Below, one piece after another: positions 25,185 through 34,457 of a stretch of DNA of 61,352 bases. The position numbers and the translations under genes were made by a program. This DNA comes from Ruminococcaceae bacterium UBA7212. Lineage in GTDB: Bacteria; Bacillota; Clostridia; Oscillospirales; Acutalibacteraceae. The notes beneath the pieces were generated by a model. It was given only the letters and a program-made list of their open reading frames with translations, did no database searches and had not been told where the DNA came from. The DNA lies in contig DKUE01000013.1 of NCBI GenBank assembly GCA_002490525.1, positions 1 through 61,352 of the forward strand, in the 5' to 3' direction. The stretch's first letter is position 1. Every line of letters starts with the position of its first letter.

Positions 25185-25222
25185 GCAGGGCAAGGAACAG
25201 CGTCTCCTTGCCCTGTGTTTTT
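25185..25222. terminator. Bidirectional terminator between the transglutaminase gene and rqcP
   Basis: An 11-bp stem (CAGGGCAAGGA and its complement) is flanked by TGTTTTTAT on the plus side and by AAAAAAGAG (TTTTTT on the minus strand) on the other. It serves two convergent genes. Confidence 0.85.
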
Positions 25223-25265
25223 ATCGCTTTTATGGATTGAACCGTTTTTTGAAATTCTGCCCGGC

Positions 25266-25505
25266 TTACAATTCCTTATACATATTCCCGGCGGATTCTT
25301 TAGTGGCATATTCGGTTACTTCGAGCACCTCATATTTTTTCACATTGCCGCCGAAGCTCAACTCAATTACATCGCCGGCTTTGACATCGTAGGAAGCACG
25401 CGCAACTTTGCCGTTGACAACCGCATGCTTTGCGTCGCAAATTTCATTGGCAACCGTGCGGCGTTTGACAATACGGGATACTTTTAAATATTTATCTAAT
25501 CTCAT
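25266..25505 (-). CDS. rqcP: S4-domain RNA-binding protein RqcP (YabO)
   Basis: The 79-residue protein is a single S4 domain beginning MRLDKYLKVSRIVKRRTVAN, with the core DAKHAVVNGKVARASYDVKAGDVIEL (as residue words). RqcP works with RqcH in tagging nascent chains on stalled 50S subunits. The gene order flippase, mazG, HU, rqcP matches the yabM-yabN-yabO neighbourhood of Bacillus with an HU gene inserted, which supports the identity. Its start is 108 bases downstream of the HU stop. Confidence 0.88.
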   Translation of the reverse strand: MRLDKYLKVSRIVKRRTVANEICDAKHAVVNGKVARASYDVKAGDVIELSFGGNVKKYEVLEVTEYATKESAGNMYKEL

Positions 25506-25571
25506 GTTCAGTACTCCTTGCTTGGTTGGGATTTGCGCTTGGCGCAGAAACAGGGAAAACGAAAAGAAAAA

Positions 25572-25597
25572 GGCAGGGAAATAAAATTCCCCTGCCC
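25572..25597 (-). terminator. Terminator of the HU gene
   Basis: The stem GGCAGGGAA/TTCCCCTGCC with a short AT loop is followed in the minus direction by TTTTTCTTTTC. It begins 17 bases after the HU stop, so rqcP probably depends on readthrough or its own start. Confidence 0.8.
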
Positions 25598-25613
25598 AAA
25601 CGTTGTCGAAAAC

Positions 25614-25886
25614 TTATTTCACAGCGTCTTTCAAAGCTTTGCCGGCTTTAAATGCGGGCACTTTGGAAGCAGCAATGGTCATGGTTTCGCCGGTTCTGGG
25701 GTTACGGCCCTGTTTTGCCGCACGCTCACGGGTTTCAAATGTACCGAAGCCAATCAGCTGAACTTTTTCACCCTTTACGAGCTCCGCGGTAACAGCGTCA
25801 AAAACGGCTGTAACTGCAACGTCTGCGTCTTTCTTGGAAAGACCCGCTTTTTCTGCAACTGCTGCAATCAATTCTGTCTTATTCAT
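25614..25886 (-). CDS. hup: HU-type histone-like DNA-binding protein
   Basis: The 90-residue homodimeric DNA-bending protein has the typical MNKTELIAAVAEKAGLSKKD start, FGTFETRERAAKQGRNPRTG for the DNA-gripping arm, and VPAFKAGKALKDAVK at the end. It compacts DNA and helps replication and recombination complexes. The ATG has GGAGG upstream. It is probably highly expressed and has its own strong terminator inside the housekeeping block. Confidence 0.96.
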   Translation of the reverse strand: MNKTELIAAVAEKAGLSKKDADVAVTAVFDAVTAELVKGEKVQLIGFGTFETRERAAKQGRNPRTGETMTIAASKVPAFKAGKALKDAVK

Positions 25887-25949
25887 TTTGTTTTCCTCCG
25901 TTTGTGTTTAATATATCTCCAAACAGCGGTATACCCGCTATCAAGATTC

Positions 25950-26753
25950 TTATTTTTCAGCGGATTTTACTTCGTCCCACAGTTTGTCCAAAGCTGTGAG
26001 GTCGGATTCCGCCATGACAATGCTTCGTGCGGCGGCAAGCGACTCTACCGCCGTGAAACGGGATTGGAACTTGTCTGTTGCTTTGGTTAGAGCTTCTTCG
26101 GGATCAATTTCCAGTTTGCGCGCTACATTGACAACCGAAAAAAGCAAATCACCGAGCTCCTCAAAGGTATTAGCGCGGTCATCTGCCGCAATTGCGGCGG
26201 CAAGCTCTGCCTGTTCTTCCGAAATTTTTGCTGCCGCACTTGAGAGCTTGTCCCAGTCAAAGCCGACCTTTGCCGCCTGGCGCTGAATTTTGTCCGCACG
26301 CATCAATGCAGGCAATTCACGGGGAACGGAATTCATTTTGTCGGCAACGGTTTTGCGGTGCTTGGATGCGGATTTAATCTGTTCCCAATTGCGCAGTACC
26401 TCGTCCGAAGAATCTACATGCGTTTCACCGAACACATGCGGGTGGCGTTCAATCAGTTTTTTGCAAACACCGTCCGCTACATCGGAAAAATCAAAAACCT
26501 GCTTTTCCGCTTCCATCTGTGCATGGAAAACGACCTGCATCAGTACATCGCCGAGCTCTTCGCACAGTAAGTGGCTGTCCTGCTTGTTGATGGCTTCAAT
26601 CGCCTCGTAAGTTTCTTCAATAAAGTTTTTGCGGATGGATTCATGCGTCTGTTCTCGGTCCCAAGGGCAACCGTTCTCCGAGCGGAGAATACGCATGATT
26701 TCAACCAAGTCGTCCACTGTATATTTTTGTTTGCGCGTGAATGTCGGTTTCAA
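25950..26753 (-). CDS. mazG: MazG nucleoside triphosphate pyrophosphohydrolase
   Basis: The 267-residue enzyme has two all-alpha MazG domains. The first has GCPWDREQTHESIRKN, EETYEAIEAI and EELGDVLMQVVFHAQ; the second repeats EEQAELAAAI and EELGDLLFSVVNVAR. The paired EExxE/ExxD motifs bind Mg2+. It hydrolyses NTPs/dNTPs to monophosphates and cleans damaged nucleotides. The start is TTG at 26753 with AAGGGAG about 11 bases upstream. It follows the flippase gene by 22 bases. Confidence 0.93.
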   Translation of the reverse strand: MKPTFTRKQKYTVDDLVEIMRILRSENGCPWDREQTHESIRKNFIEETYEAIEAINKQDSHLLCEELGDVLMQVVFHAQMEAEKQVFDFSDVADGVCKKLIERHPHVFGETHVDSSDEVLRNWEQIKSASKHRKTVADKMNSVPRELPALMRADKIQRQAAKVGFDWDKLSSAAAKISEEQAELAAAIAADDRANTFEELGDLLFSVVNVARKLEIDPEEALTKATDKFQSRFTAVESLAAARSIVMAESDLTALDKLWDEVKSAEK

Positions 26754-26775
26754 GGTTCACTCAACTCCCTTTATT

Positions 26776-28560
26776 TTACTCTATAAATCCATATTTTGCA
26801 AGTAGTTTGGCGATTTTTTCTCCCTTCGGGAGCATAATTACGTCATCTTTTGCAATTCCGCCAACCAAAAGCATGGAAATGCCGTAAACCAATACCGCAA
26901 ATATGATGGCAATCATTGTGGCGATGATATTGGTAACAGACAGTGCCCCGCGTGATAAATCGGGCAGAATGTTTTGGAACAGTCCGTAGCTTGTGTATGC
27001 CGCTACGCCGCAAAGCACACTGCAAATCAGCGGCTTTACGAATACGGAAATAAAATGGATGCGGACTTTTGTTGTATGGACCAGCGCGATATAGTTGTAA
27101 ATTACAATCACGGTGTAGCAAATGACAGTGCCGATGACCGCACCGTTGATACCGATTTGCGGAATACCGATGAAAATATAGTTCGCAATAACTTTGGTGA
27201 CCGCACCGAGCGTCAGAGATTTTACAGGCACGCCCGGTTTGCCGATGGCTTGCAGCATATTGGTCATGGGCTGTGAAAGGGACATCAGGAAAATGGTGTA
27301 GCCGTAAGCCGCCATAATCGGGGCGGCGATAGAGACCGCTGATGCGGATTTGCCCGTTTGGTACATCATGTCGAGAATCGGCGTGGCCAGCACGCCCATG
27401 CCGATGCCGGCAGGCAGCGCAATCATTAATGTGACGCGCAGAACCGATTCCACCGATGTGCGCAATACACGTTTGTCTTTGACCGCCCAAGCGGCGGACA
27501 GTGCGGGAATGGCGCTGACGCCTAAAGTCATGGTGATGGACGGAATCAGGTTTTTAAAGTCCAGTGACATGGTGTATGCGCCGTACAGGAATTTGGCAAT
27601 ATCTTCGTCCAGAATCTGCGAGGCAAGCAAAGCATCGCCGTACACGGATTTGATATAATCCAGATTACCCATAATCATGGTGTCCAAACGGTTTTGGACG
27701 GTAATGGAGTCAATCAGATTGGTGACACTGAACACAAGCGAGGAGGCGACAACGGGAATGGCAATCGAAATCAGTGTTTTGGCGATGGTAGAGCCTTTTA
27801 AGGGGCGGGGAGAGTTAATCAGCTCTTCCCGTGTAATGCCGTCGCCTTTGATTTTGTGGAGCAGCATCATGTAAATCATGCCGACCACCGTGCCGAACGT
27901 AACGCCGATGGCGGCTGCTGCTGCGGCATAGGGATAAATGGCACTCATTGCCTCGGCTTCCGTGGAAACCGTATGTCCGTAAACAGTATAGCCCGCCGTA
28001 AAGCGCGACATACCGTAATTAATGGAGATTTTTGCACAGACAAGCCCGGCAACGACTTTACCGACGGCTTCCCATACCTCGGACATGGCAGTCGGGGTCA
28101 TGTTGCGCAGTCCGTTGTAGTAGCCGCGGTAAATCGACATGATACAGCAGAAAAAAATCGACGGTGTAATTGCGAAAATGGCGGGCAGTGCTTCTAAATT
28201 CTTCGCAAGGTATGCATAGGGGTAAGAGAGCGCGAGCATCAGAATTGTGCCGAGCGTACCCGTCAGCAGGAACAGCCTTGCGGCGACCTTAAAAATCTGC
28301 CGAACATCGCGAAACCGCCCCAGTGCGACCTGTTGAGAAACCATTTTAGAAACCGCAACGGGAAAGCCTGCCATAGAGACGGTATAAATCGGGATATACA
28401 AATTATATGCAGAATCAAAACAGCCGCGCCCGACTGCGCCGACCATGTTGGAAATTGGAATTTTATAAAGAATACCGATGACTTTTACAAGAATTGTCGC
28501 GGCGGCAAGCACCATAGCGCCGTTTAACAGCGATTGGCTTTTTCTTTTTTTCTGCGCCAA
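26776..28560 (-). CDS. MOP-superfamily flippase (SpoVB/YabM-like)
   Basis: The 594-residue integral membrane protein has about 14 helices. NGAMVLAAATILVKVIGILYKIPIS at the N-terminus (as words) and SMAGFPVAVSKMVSQQVALGR are typical of the SpoVB/MurJ/Wzx group that flips lipid-linked wall or polysaccharide precursors. Its place next to mazG and rqcP equals that of yabM in Bacillus. Whether it serves sporulation, peptidoglycan or polysaccharide cannot be told from sequence alone. Confidence 0.85.
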   Translation of the reverse strand: MAQKKRKSQSLLNGAMVLAAATILVKVIGILYKIPISNMVGAVGRGCFDSAYNLYIPIYTVSMAGFPVAVSKMVSQQVALGRFRDVRQIFKVAARLFLLTGTLGTILMLALSYPYAYLAKNLEALPAIFAITPSIFFCCIMSIYRGYYNGLRNMTPTAMSEVWEAVGKVVAGLVCAKISINYGMSRFTAGYTVYGHTVSTEAEAMSAIYPYAAAAAAIGVTFGTVVGMIYMMLLHKIKGDGITREELINSPRPLKGSTIAKTLISIAIPVVASSLVFSVTNLIDSITVQNRLDTMIMGNLDYIKSVYGDALLASQILDEDIAKFLYGAYTMSLDFKNLIPSITMTLGVSAIPALSAAWAVKDKRVLRTSVESVLRVTLMIALPAGIGMGVLATPILDMMYQTGKSASAVSIAAPIMAAYGYTIFLMSLSQPMTNMLQAIGKPGVPVKSLTLGAVTKVIANYIFIGIPQIGINGAVIGTVICYTVIVIYNYIALVHTTKVRIHFISVFVKPLICSVLCGVAAYTSYGLFQNILPDLSRGALSVTNIIATMIAIIFAVLVYGISMLLVGGIAKDDVIMLPKGEKIAKLLAKYGFIE

Positions 28561-28649
28561 AGTCGATTCACTCCCATCGGTTGGTTTCGGTATGCAAAAA
28601 ACGCGGTAAAATACAGAATAGCACGCTTCTCAGGTGCTTGTCAATCTTT

Positions 28650-29615
28650 TTAAAGGGATTTTTTGCCAGAACTTGCGACAGTAAGCCCGTTGTTACCTAA
28701 AAATTCACGCAGTAAAGAATCCGGCGGAATGCAGGCGGGCGACAGCGGCACAAACTGTTCCAGCGCACGTATCAGCCGTTCGGCGTCACGCGCATGTGCC
28801 CCTGAAAGCGACGCGGTACGCAGCATTTCAAGGCATGTGTCGCGAAATACGCACGGCGCGCTTAGGTGTACGGAATTGATTTTGATGTCCGCGAGATTTT
28901 TGAAAGGGAACAGGTATTCATCTTCGCCTCTTCGCACATTATCCCATAGGGCATAGGTGTTTTCCACGGAGCTTGCGCGAAACAGATAGTCACGCGTCAT
29001 GCGCCGCAGAAAGCGAAGATTCCGCTTGTTTAAAATGATTTTTCCTCTTTCATTATATATGCGCGAAGAAACGCTGATATAAAGCTTTAAAAGATTTTTT
29101 TGCGGCAGGGCGTCTGTCACAATCGGATTCAACGCATGCAGTCCTTCAACGATAATTGCATCCTGTGTGCCGAGGGTTATGGTGTTTACACAGTCGCTGC
29201 GCCTGCCGAGCGTAAAATCAAACAACGGCAATTCTGTCGGCACGCCTGTTAAAAGCATTTGCAGGGATTCGCGAAGCAACGGCAAATCGAGTGCATACAC
29301 AGTTTCAAAGTCGGGCTCGCCGTCGTCACCGAGCGGAATTTCACTGCGCGCCAAATAAAAATCGTCTAAGGAGATAACATGCGTTTGCATACCGCGTGCC
29401 GCACATTTCTGTGCTATTTTTTTGGCGGTGGTCGTTTTGCCTGAAGCGGAAGGTCCTGCAAGCATAATGATTTCCCGTCCGCTGTCCTTTTCTACGCGGT
29501 CGGCAATGCCGTTTAAAATGTTGTCAAACCGTGTTTCACTGCGCTCTACGAGCGTGTGCGGGTCATTTTTTGCCAAATCATTGATATATTCAATGTAGTT
29601 ATGCACGTTGGCCAT
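28650..29615 (-). CDS. Uridine kinase-like P-loop nucleoside kinase (short form)
   Basis: The 321-residue protein has the P-loop LAGPSASGKTTTAKKIA (about 51-67), VISLDDFYLARSEIP and IIVEGLHALNP, matching the uridine kinase / phosphoribulokinase family. Many clostridial relatives are about 550 residues with an N-terminal TGS-like domain; this one lacks it. It probably phosphorylates a nucleoside. The ATG at 29615 is chosen because GAGG stands 8 bases upstream and upstream codons run into hemZ. It is the last gene of the recJ-to-hemZ block. Confidence 0.8.
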   Translation of the reverse strand: MANVHNYIEYINDLAKNDPHTLVERSETRFDNILNGIADRVEKDSGREIIMLAGPSASGKTTTAKKIAQKCAARGMQTHVISLDDFYLARSEIPLGDDGEPDFETVYALDLPLLRESLQMLLTGVPTELPLFDFTLGRRSDCVNTITLGTQDAIIVEGLHALNPIVTDALPQKNLLKLYISVSSRIYNERGKIILNKRNLRFLRRMTRDYLFRASSVENTYALWDNVRRGEDEYLFPFKNLADIKINSVHLSAPCVFRDTCLEMLRTASLSGAHARDAERLIRALEQFVPLSPACIPPDSLLREFLGNNGLTVASSGKKSL

Positions 29616-29625
29616 ACAAATTACC

Positions 29626-31083
29626 TCATGTATATTTTTCGTAGAAGGGAAGAATCTTTTCCTTGCGGGCGAGAATTTCTTCGAATCCTGAAATATATTC
29701 ATATGGATATTTATAGTTAAATATGCGTTCAATCTCCTTACCGTGCGGAGATTTTAGTTTTGTAACTGCGCCGGCGCCCACGGCGAATACTGTGTGACAC
29801 TCTTCCATCATAAAAATATTGTAAATACATTCGTAGCCGGCTTTGGCGTAGCCTGTGTTTTCCAGATTCCCGAGTGTTTTGGACTGACGGTACATATAGT
29901 ACGGATGATAGGCGTTTGCAGTGAGTTTTTGATAAGCATAGCCGAGCATGCGGTCGGCGGCAAGCCCCGATGCGCGTTCTACTTTGGCGTTTTGTGTGCC
30001 GAGATTGGAAGCACGCTTGACCGAAAGCGTATGCACGGTGATATTTTCGGGATTTAAGAGAATCGCACGGTCTACAGAGGCGGCAAAGGAATCGGGGGTA
30101 TCCATCGGCAGACCGGCGATGAAATCCATATTGATATTTCCGAAGCCTGCACTGCGCGCCTCAAAATAGGCAGATTCGGTTAAGGCAGAGGTGTGATTTC
30201 TGCCGATTTCCCGCAGTACCGCATCATTGAAGGTCTGGGGATTGATGCTCACGCGCGTGACACCGCCGCTTTTGAGCGTATCCAGCTTTTCACGGGTGAT
30301 TGTGTCGGGCCGTCCCGCCTCTACCGTATATTCCCGTACAAAGGAGAGGTCAAATGCACGGTCAATTGCCGAAAGCAGAGTACCCAGCTGTTCGGCGGAA
30401 AGAGTTGTCGGGGTGCCGCCGCCGAAATACACGCTCTCGAGCCGCAACCCGAGGGATTTGGCGTATGCGCCCGTTTTTTCAATTTCCTTTGTCAGCAGTG
30501 CCACATAATCGGGCAATAATTTTTTGGCGGTGGCGGCGGTCATTGCGTGTGAGACAAACGAGCAGTAACTGCACCGTGTGGGGCAAAAGGGAATGGATAC
30601 ATATAAACTGCATGAATCGGGGCGCGAGGTGCGGATAATCGATTCTTCCCGTGCCGCTACGCTTTCCGTGAGGGCGGTTTTTTCTTCGGAGACAAAAAAA
30701 CGGTCCAGAAAATAGGTGTGTGCGTTCTCTTCTCCCATTTCCGCTTGCAAAGCGAGCAGAAGCTTTGACGGGCGAATGCCTGTCAGCAGCCCCCATTTCG
30801 GCTGATAGCCCGTTAAATCCGTTAAAGTTCGGAACAGCATAGACGCAATTTGCAATTCAGGGTCTTCAACATCTTTCAGCGAAACAGTTTGTTCTAACGC
30901 TTTTCCGTCAAGACAGCAGAATACATAGGCGTTATTTTCGCGTATTTCCGTTCTGAAAAGCGGTTCTGTTTCGGCGGCATCGCTTTTTTTATATACGACG
31001 CGGATTTTTTCATTCGGGAAAAAGAGCCGCGTCAGCTTTTCCAGTTCATATTGATAGCTGTGCCCTAAAATTTCTAAAATCAT
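29626..31083 (-). CDS. hemZ: Oxygen-independent coproporphyrinogen III dehydrogenase-like radical SAM protein HemZ
   Basis: The 485-residue protein carries the radical SAM motif CPTRCSYC (CxxxCxxC, about residue 172) followed by YFGGGTPTTLS and the HemN/HemZ C-terminal domain. The unmodified N-terminal stretch of about 160 residues is specific to the HemZ branch. It is annotated in porphyrin synthesis, although for many anaerobes the true reaction is unproven. Its ATG overlaps the upstream MBL gene's stop (ATGA). No other haem genes lie in the window. Confidence 0.87.
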   Translation of the reverse strand: MILEILGHSYQYELEKLTRLFFPNEKIRVVYKKSDAAETEPLFRTEIRENNAYVFCCLDGKALEQTVSLKDVEDPELQIASMLFRTLTDLTGYQPKWGLLTGIRPSKLLLALQAEMGEENAHTYFLDRFFVSEEKTALTESVAAREESIIRTSRPDSCSLYVSIPFCPTRCSYCSFVSHAMTAATAKKLLPDYVALLTKEIEKTGAYAKSLGLRLESVYFGGGTPTTLSAEQLGTLLSAIDRAFDLSFVREYTVEAGRPDTITREKLDTLKSGGVTRVSINPQTFNDAVLREIGRNHTSALTESAYFEARSAGFGNINMDFIAGLPMDTPDSFAASVDRAILLNPENITVHTLSVKRASNLGTQNAKVERASGLAADRMLGYAYQKLTANAYHPYYMYRQSKTLGNLENTGYAKAGYECIYNIFMMEECHTVFAVGAGAVTKLKSPHGKEIERIFNYKYPYEYISGFEEILARKEKILPFYEKYT

Positions 31084-31718
31084 TGTCCGATTCTCCGCAT
31101 ATACCGATTGCGCATGCGTTCCTGGTTTAAGGTCGTGACGCGGTTGTGCCCCGTGTACACGGTAAAATCCCCGTCCAGATTGCGCAGACGAATGAGCGAT
31201 GCAAGCAATTCTTCGTCACTGCCGCCGGGAAAATCCGTGCGCCCCGCCGTCAGGCAGAACAGCGTATCGCCTGTGAAAAGGATACGATTTTCATAATCGG
31301 CATAGCATACGCCGCCTTTGGTGTGTCCCGGGGTGTGCAAAACGTGTAAGACGCTTTCCCCGAGTGAAATCACATCCCCCTCGTGCAGAAGTCTGTCGGG
31401 AACAATCGGTGTTTGTTGTCCCGCGCATTCCCACGAGCAAAGGCTTTTTTCTTCACTGGAAAGACAGTCTGCATCCGCCGCGTGTATACAGACTTCGGCA
31501 TCCGTCAGCTCCTTTAATGCCGCTACGCCGAGAATATGGTCAAAATGTCCGTGTGTCAAAAGAATGTATTCCACCTGCCTGCCTTGCAGACGTTCTTTCA
31601 AGTATGCTGTGCAGTCTCCCGCATCTACTACGGCAATTTTGCCTGTGACAGTATCGGTTATAATGTGTGTGTTAGCCTGTACGGGACCTTGCGGCAGGCT
31701 TTCAACGGTTAGCGCCAT
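31080..31718 (-). CDS. MBL-fold hydrolase (glyoxalase II-like)
   Basis: The 212-residue metallo-beta-lactamase-fold protein has THGHFDHILG (HxHxDH, about 55-64), HTPGHTKGGVC with the third metal His and GDTLFCLTAGRTD with the bridging Asp. It binds two metal ions. It resembles the YqgX/YcbL class, whose members hydrolyse glutathione-like thioesters or other small esters. It starts one base after the dtd stop, with GGAGAGG inside the end of dtd. Confidence 0.88.
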   Translation of the reverse strand: MALTVESLPQGPVQANTHIITDTVTGKIAVVDAGDCTAYLKERLQGRQVEYILLTHGHFDHILGVAALKELTDAEVCIHAADADCLSSEEKSLCSWECAGQQTPIVPDRLLHEGDVISLGESVLHVLHTPGHTKGGVCYADYENRILFTGDTLFCLTAGRTDFPGGSDEELLASLIRLRNLDGDFTVYTGHNRVTTLNQERMRNRYMRRIGQ

Positions 31719-31719
31719 G

Positions 31720-32178
31720 TTATTTGCCTCTCCAAATTTCAGTATCGTATAAAATCGTTACAGGACCGTTGTTCAAAAGGTCCACTTCCATGTGTGCGCC
31801 GAATACGCCCTGTTCCACTTTTTTTACGCCGTTTTTCAGCAATGCACTGCAAAACAGCTCATAAAGCCGCTGTGCTTCGGTGGGCGCGGCGGCATCCGTA
31901 AAGGATGGGCGGTTGCCCTTCTTCACATCGGCGCATAAGGTAAACTGCGAAATTGCCAAAACCTCGCCGCCGATGTTGAGCACCGAACGGTTCATTTTGT
32001 CGTTTTCATCTGTAAAAACACGCAGATTGGCAGTCTTGCGGGCAAGAAGCTCTGCGTCCGCATCCGTGTCACCGTCCTGCACACCGACCAAAATCATATA
32101 GCCTTCTCCGATTTTGCCGACACAGACGCCGTCTACCGTGACGGCGGCGTGCTTTACCCTTTGAATGACTGCTTTCAT
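31720..32178 (-). CDS. dtd: D-aminoacyl-tRNA deacylase
   Basis: The 152-residue homodimeric enzyme removes D-amino acids (and glycine from tRNA-Ala) from tRNA. The active-site motifs SQFTLCADVKKGNRPSF and NNGPVTILYD (the GP motif near the C-terminus) are clear, and the start MKAVIQRV is canonical. The start is uncertain: ATG at 32178 gives the family length but has no ribosome site, whereas an upstream in-frame TTG at 32223 has AGGAA 7 bases before it and would add 15 residues. It sits after relA in a common Firmicutes order. Confidence 0.93.
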   Translation of the reverse strand: MKAVIQRVKHAAVTVDGVCVGKIGEGYMILVGVQDGDTDADAELLARKTANLRVFTDENDKMNRSVLNIGGEVLAISQFTLCADVKKGNRPSFTDAAAPTEAQRLYELFCSALLKNGVKKVEQGVFGAHMEVDLLNNGPVTILYDTEIWRGK

Positions 32179-32258
32179 ATTTCTATTCGCACCAAACATT
32201 GCAAAAACAAAGGTTTTGCGCAAGGTGCCGTTCCTTTCCTGTATTTGTATGCGGGGGG

Positions 32259-34454
32259 TTATCTTTCCACACTCAGCACACCGTCTACCTTTTCAATGCG
32301 GGAAATCACATTTTTCAGGTGGTCTACATTGCTGACGGTGATGTTCATATTGATGGTGCTTCTGCCGTCCTTTGCCACACGTGAGGAAATTTCATTGATA
32401 TTGACGCGCATGTTGGCAAGCTGTACGGAAATATCCGCCATTAAGCCGATACGCGACAAAGCCGTAATCTGCAGGGCGGCTTTAAATTCTTTTTTTACAT
32501 CCTTGTTCCAGCGTACCTGTACCCAACGCTCGGGTTCATCGCAAGCCGCAATATCCTTCGGCACGTTGGTGCAGTCGCGTTTGTGCACGGAAATGCCGTG
32601 CCCGCGCGTAATAAAGCCGATGATGTTGTCACCGGGCAGGGGATTGCAACAGCGGGAGAATTTAATCAGTACGTTGTCCACGCCCTCTACCGTAACGCCG
32701 TCGCTGCCCTTGCTCTTTGTTGTTTTCACCTGTGTCGGCAAAAGTGCGGATGGCTGTTCCTGCGGACGGTAATTCTTATTGTATTCCTCTTTGATATAGG
32801 GCATCAGCCGAATGACGGATACGCCGCCGAATCCGACCGCGGCATAAAAATCGTCCAAATCGTCAAACCGCTGGCGCGCGGCAAGATTCCGAATAAATTT
32901 TTCGTATTCCGCTTCCGAAAGACGGATATAATTGCGCCGAAATTCACGTTCAATCTCGGATTTTCCTTCGGCAATGTTTTCATCACGTTTTTCGTTTTTG
33001 AACCAATAGCGGATTTTATTGCGCGCGGAGCTGGTTTTGGCAATGTGCAGCCAGTCGCGCGAAGGACCCTTACCCTGTTGTGCGGAAGTGAGCACCTCTA
33101 CAATTTCACCGGTTTTCACCTGATAGTCAATCGGCACAATCCGTCCGTCCACCTTTGCGCCGACCATTTTGTTGCCGACGGCGGTGTGAATGGCATAGGC
33201 AAAGTCAATGACGGTCGCGCCGCTCGGCAGATTGATGACGTCACCGCGCGGCGTGAATACAAACACATCCTCGGGGATGAGGTCACTTTTAATGGCGCGC
33301 ACCAATTCCTGTACGTCGCCTGACTCCTTTTGGTCGTCGAGCATCTGGCGAATCCATGCAAGGCGCTCGTCTAAATTGGATTTGCCCTTTAAGCCCAGCT
33401 TATACTTCCAGTGGGCCGCAATACCGAATTCCGCGGTGCGGTGCATTTCCCATGTGCGAATCTGTACTTCAAACGGGATGCCGTCCGTACCGAGCACAGT
33501 GGTGTGCAAAGACTGATACATATTGGGCTTCGGTGTGGAAATATAGTCTTTAAACCGTCCGGGCATCGGGCGGAACATATCATGAATCAGCCCCAGGCAG
33601 TTGTAGCAGTCAATGACGCTGTCTACAATAATGCGAATGGCATAGATGTCGTAAATCTGGTCAAAATTTTTGTTTTGCATATACATTTTGCGGTATATGC
33701 CGTGTACGCTTTTGACACGTCCGTCAATTTTCGGATTTTTGACCACGGTGGAGATACGTGCACGGATTTGCTCTTTCATATCCTCTAAAAATTCCAAGCG
33801 TGAGCGGGTCATGCTGTCCAGGGATTTTTCAATATCCGCATAAGCAATCGGGTCCAAGAAGCGAATCGCCAAATCCTCCAGTTCCTCTTTGGCGGCGCGG
33901 ATACCGAGGCGGTGCGCAATCGGTGCGTAAATCTCCAAAGTTTCCAGCGCAATATCCCGCTTTTTTTGCGGTGCCATAAAGTCCAGCGTACGCATATTGT
34001 GCAGTCTGTCAGCAAGCTTGATAATGATGACACGGATATCCTGATACATCGCCAACAGCATTTTTCGCAGGTTTTCCGCCTGAAATTCCTCTTTGGTGGC
34101 AAGCGGCACTTTGCCGAGCTTGGTGACGCCGTCTACCAGTGCGGCGACCTCATCGCCGAATTCCGCTTGCAGCTGCGGCAGAGTAACATCTGTATCCTCC
34201 ACTGTATCATGCAGAAGCGCGGCTTCAATGGATTGCGCGTCCATGCCGAAATCCACCAAAACATTGGCAACGGCAATCGGATGAATGATATACGGCTGCC
34301 CCGAATAGCGCAGCTGTGCGCTGTGGACATCTTCTGCCAAAGCGAATGCCTTATCAATTTCCTTAATTTCTTCGGCGGTGCAGGCGGTTTCCTTTTGCAG
34401 TCGTTCTTTTAACAGGGCATATTGTTCTTTTGGCGTTAATTCTCGTTCTTCCAT
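32259..34454 (-). CDS. relA: Bifunctional (p)ppGpp synthetase/hydrolase (RelA/SpoT)
   Basis: The 731-residue long RSH protein has an N-terminal HD hydrolase domain with HSAQLRYSGQPYIIHP and LLHDTVEDTDV intact, a synthetase domain with KDYISTPKPNMYQSLHTTV, a TGS domain (about 390-450), and a C-terminal zinc-finger/ACT region (FSRCCNPLPGDNI, then ISSRVAKDG). It makes and degrades the alarmone that links amino acid starvation to growth. It is separated from recJ by 3 bases and followed by dtd, a typical operon. Confidence 0.96.
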   Translation of the reverse strand: MEERELTPKEQYALLKERLQKETACTAEEIKEIDKAFALAEDVHSAQLRYSGQPYIIHPIAVANVLVDFGMDAQSIEAALLHDTVEDTDVTLPQLQAEFGDEVAALVDGVTKLGKVPLATKEEFQAENLRKMLLAMYQDIRVIIIKLADRLHNMRTLDFMAPQKKRDIALETLEIYAPIAHRLGIRAAKEELEDLAIRFLDPIAYADIEKSLDSMTRSRLEFLEDMKEQIRARISTVVKNPKIDGRVKSVHGIYRKMYMQNKNFDQIYDIYAIRIIVDSVIDCYNCLGLIHDMFRPMPGRFKDYISTPKPNMYQSLHTTVLGTDGIPFEVQIRTWEMHRTAEFGIAAHWKYKLGLKGKSNLDERLAWIRQMLDDQKESGDVQELVRAIKSDLIPEDVFVFTPRGDVINLPSGATVIDFAYAIHTAVGNKMVGAKVDGRIVPIDYQVKTGEIVEVLTSAQQGKGPSRDWLHIAKTSSARNKIRYWFKNEKRDENIAEGKSEIEREFRRNYIRLSEAEYEKFIRNLAARQRFDDLDDFYAAVGFGGVSVIRLMPYIKEEYNKNYRPQEQPSALLPTQVKTTKSKGSDGVTVEGVDNVLIKFSRCCNPLPGDNIIGFITRGHGISVHKRDCTNVPKDIAACDEPERWVQVRWNKDVKKEFKAALQITALSRIGLMADISVQLANMRVNINEISSRVAKDGRSTINMNITVSNVDHLKNVISRIEKVDGVLSVER

Positions 34455-34457
34455 GGC

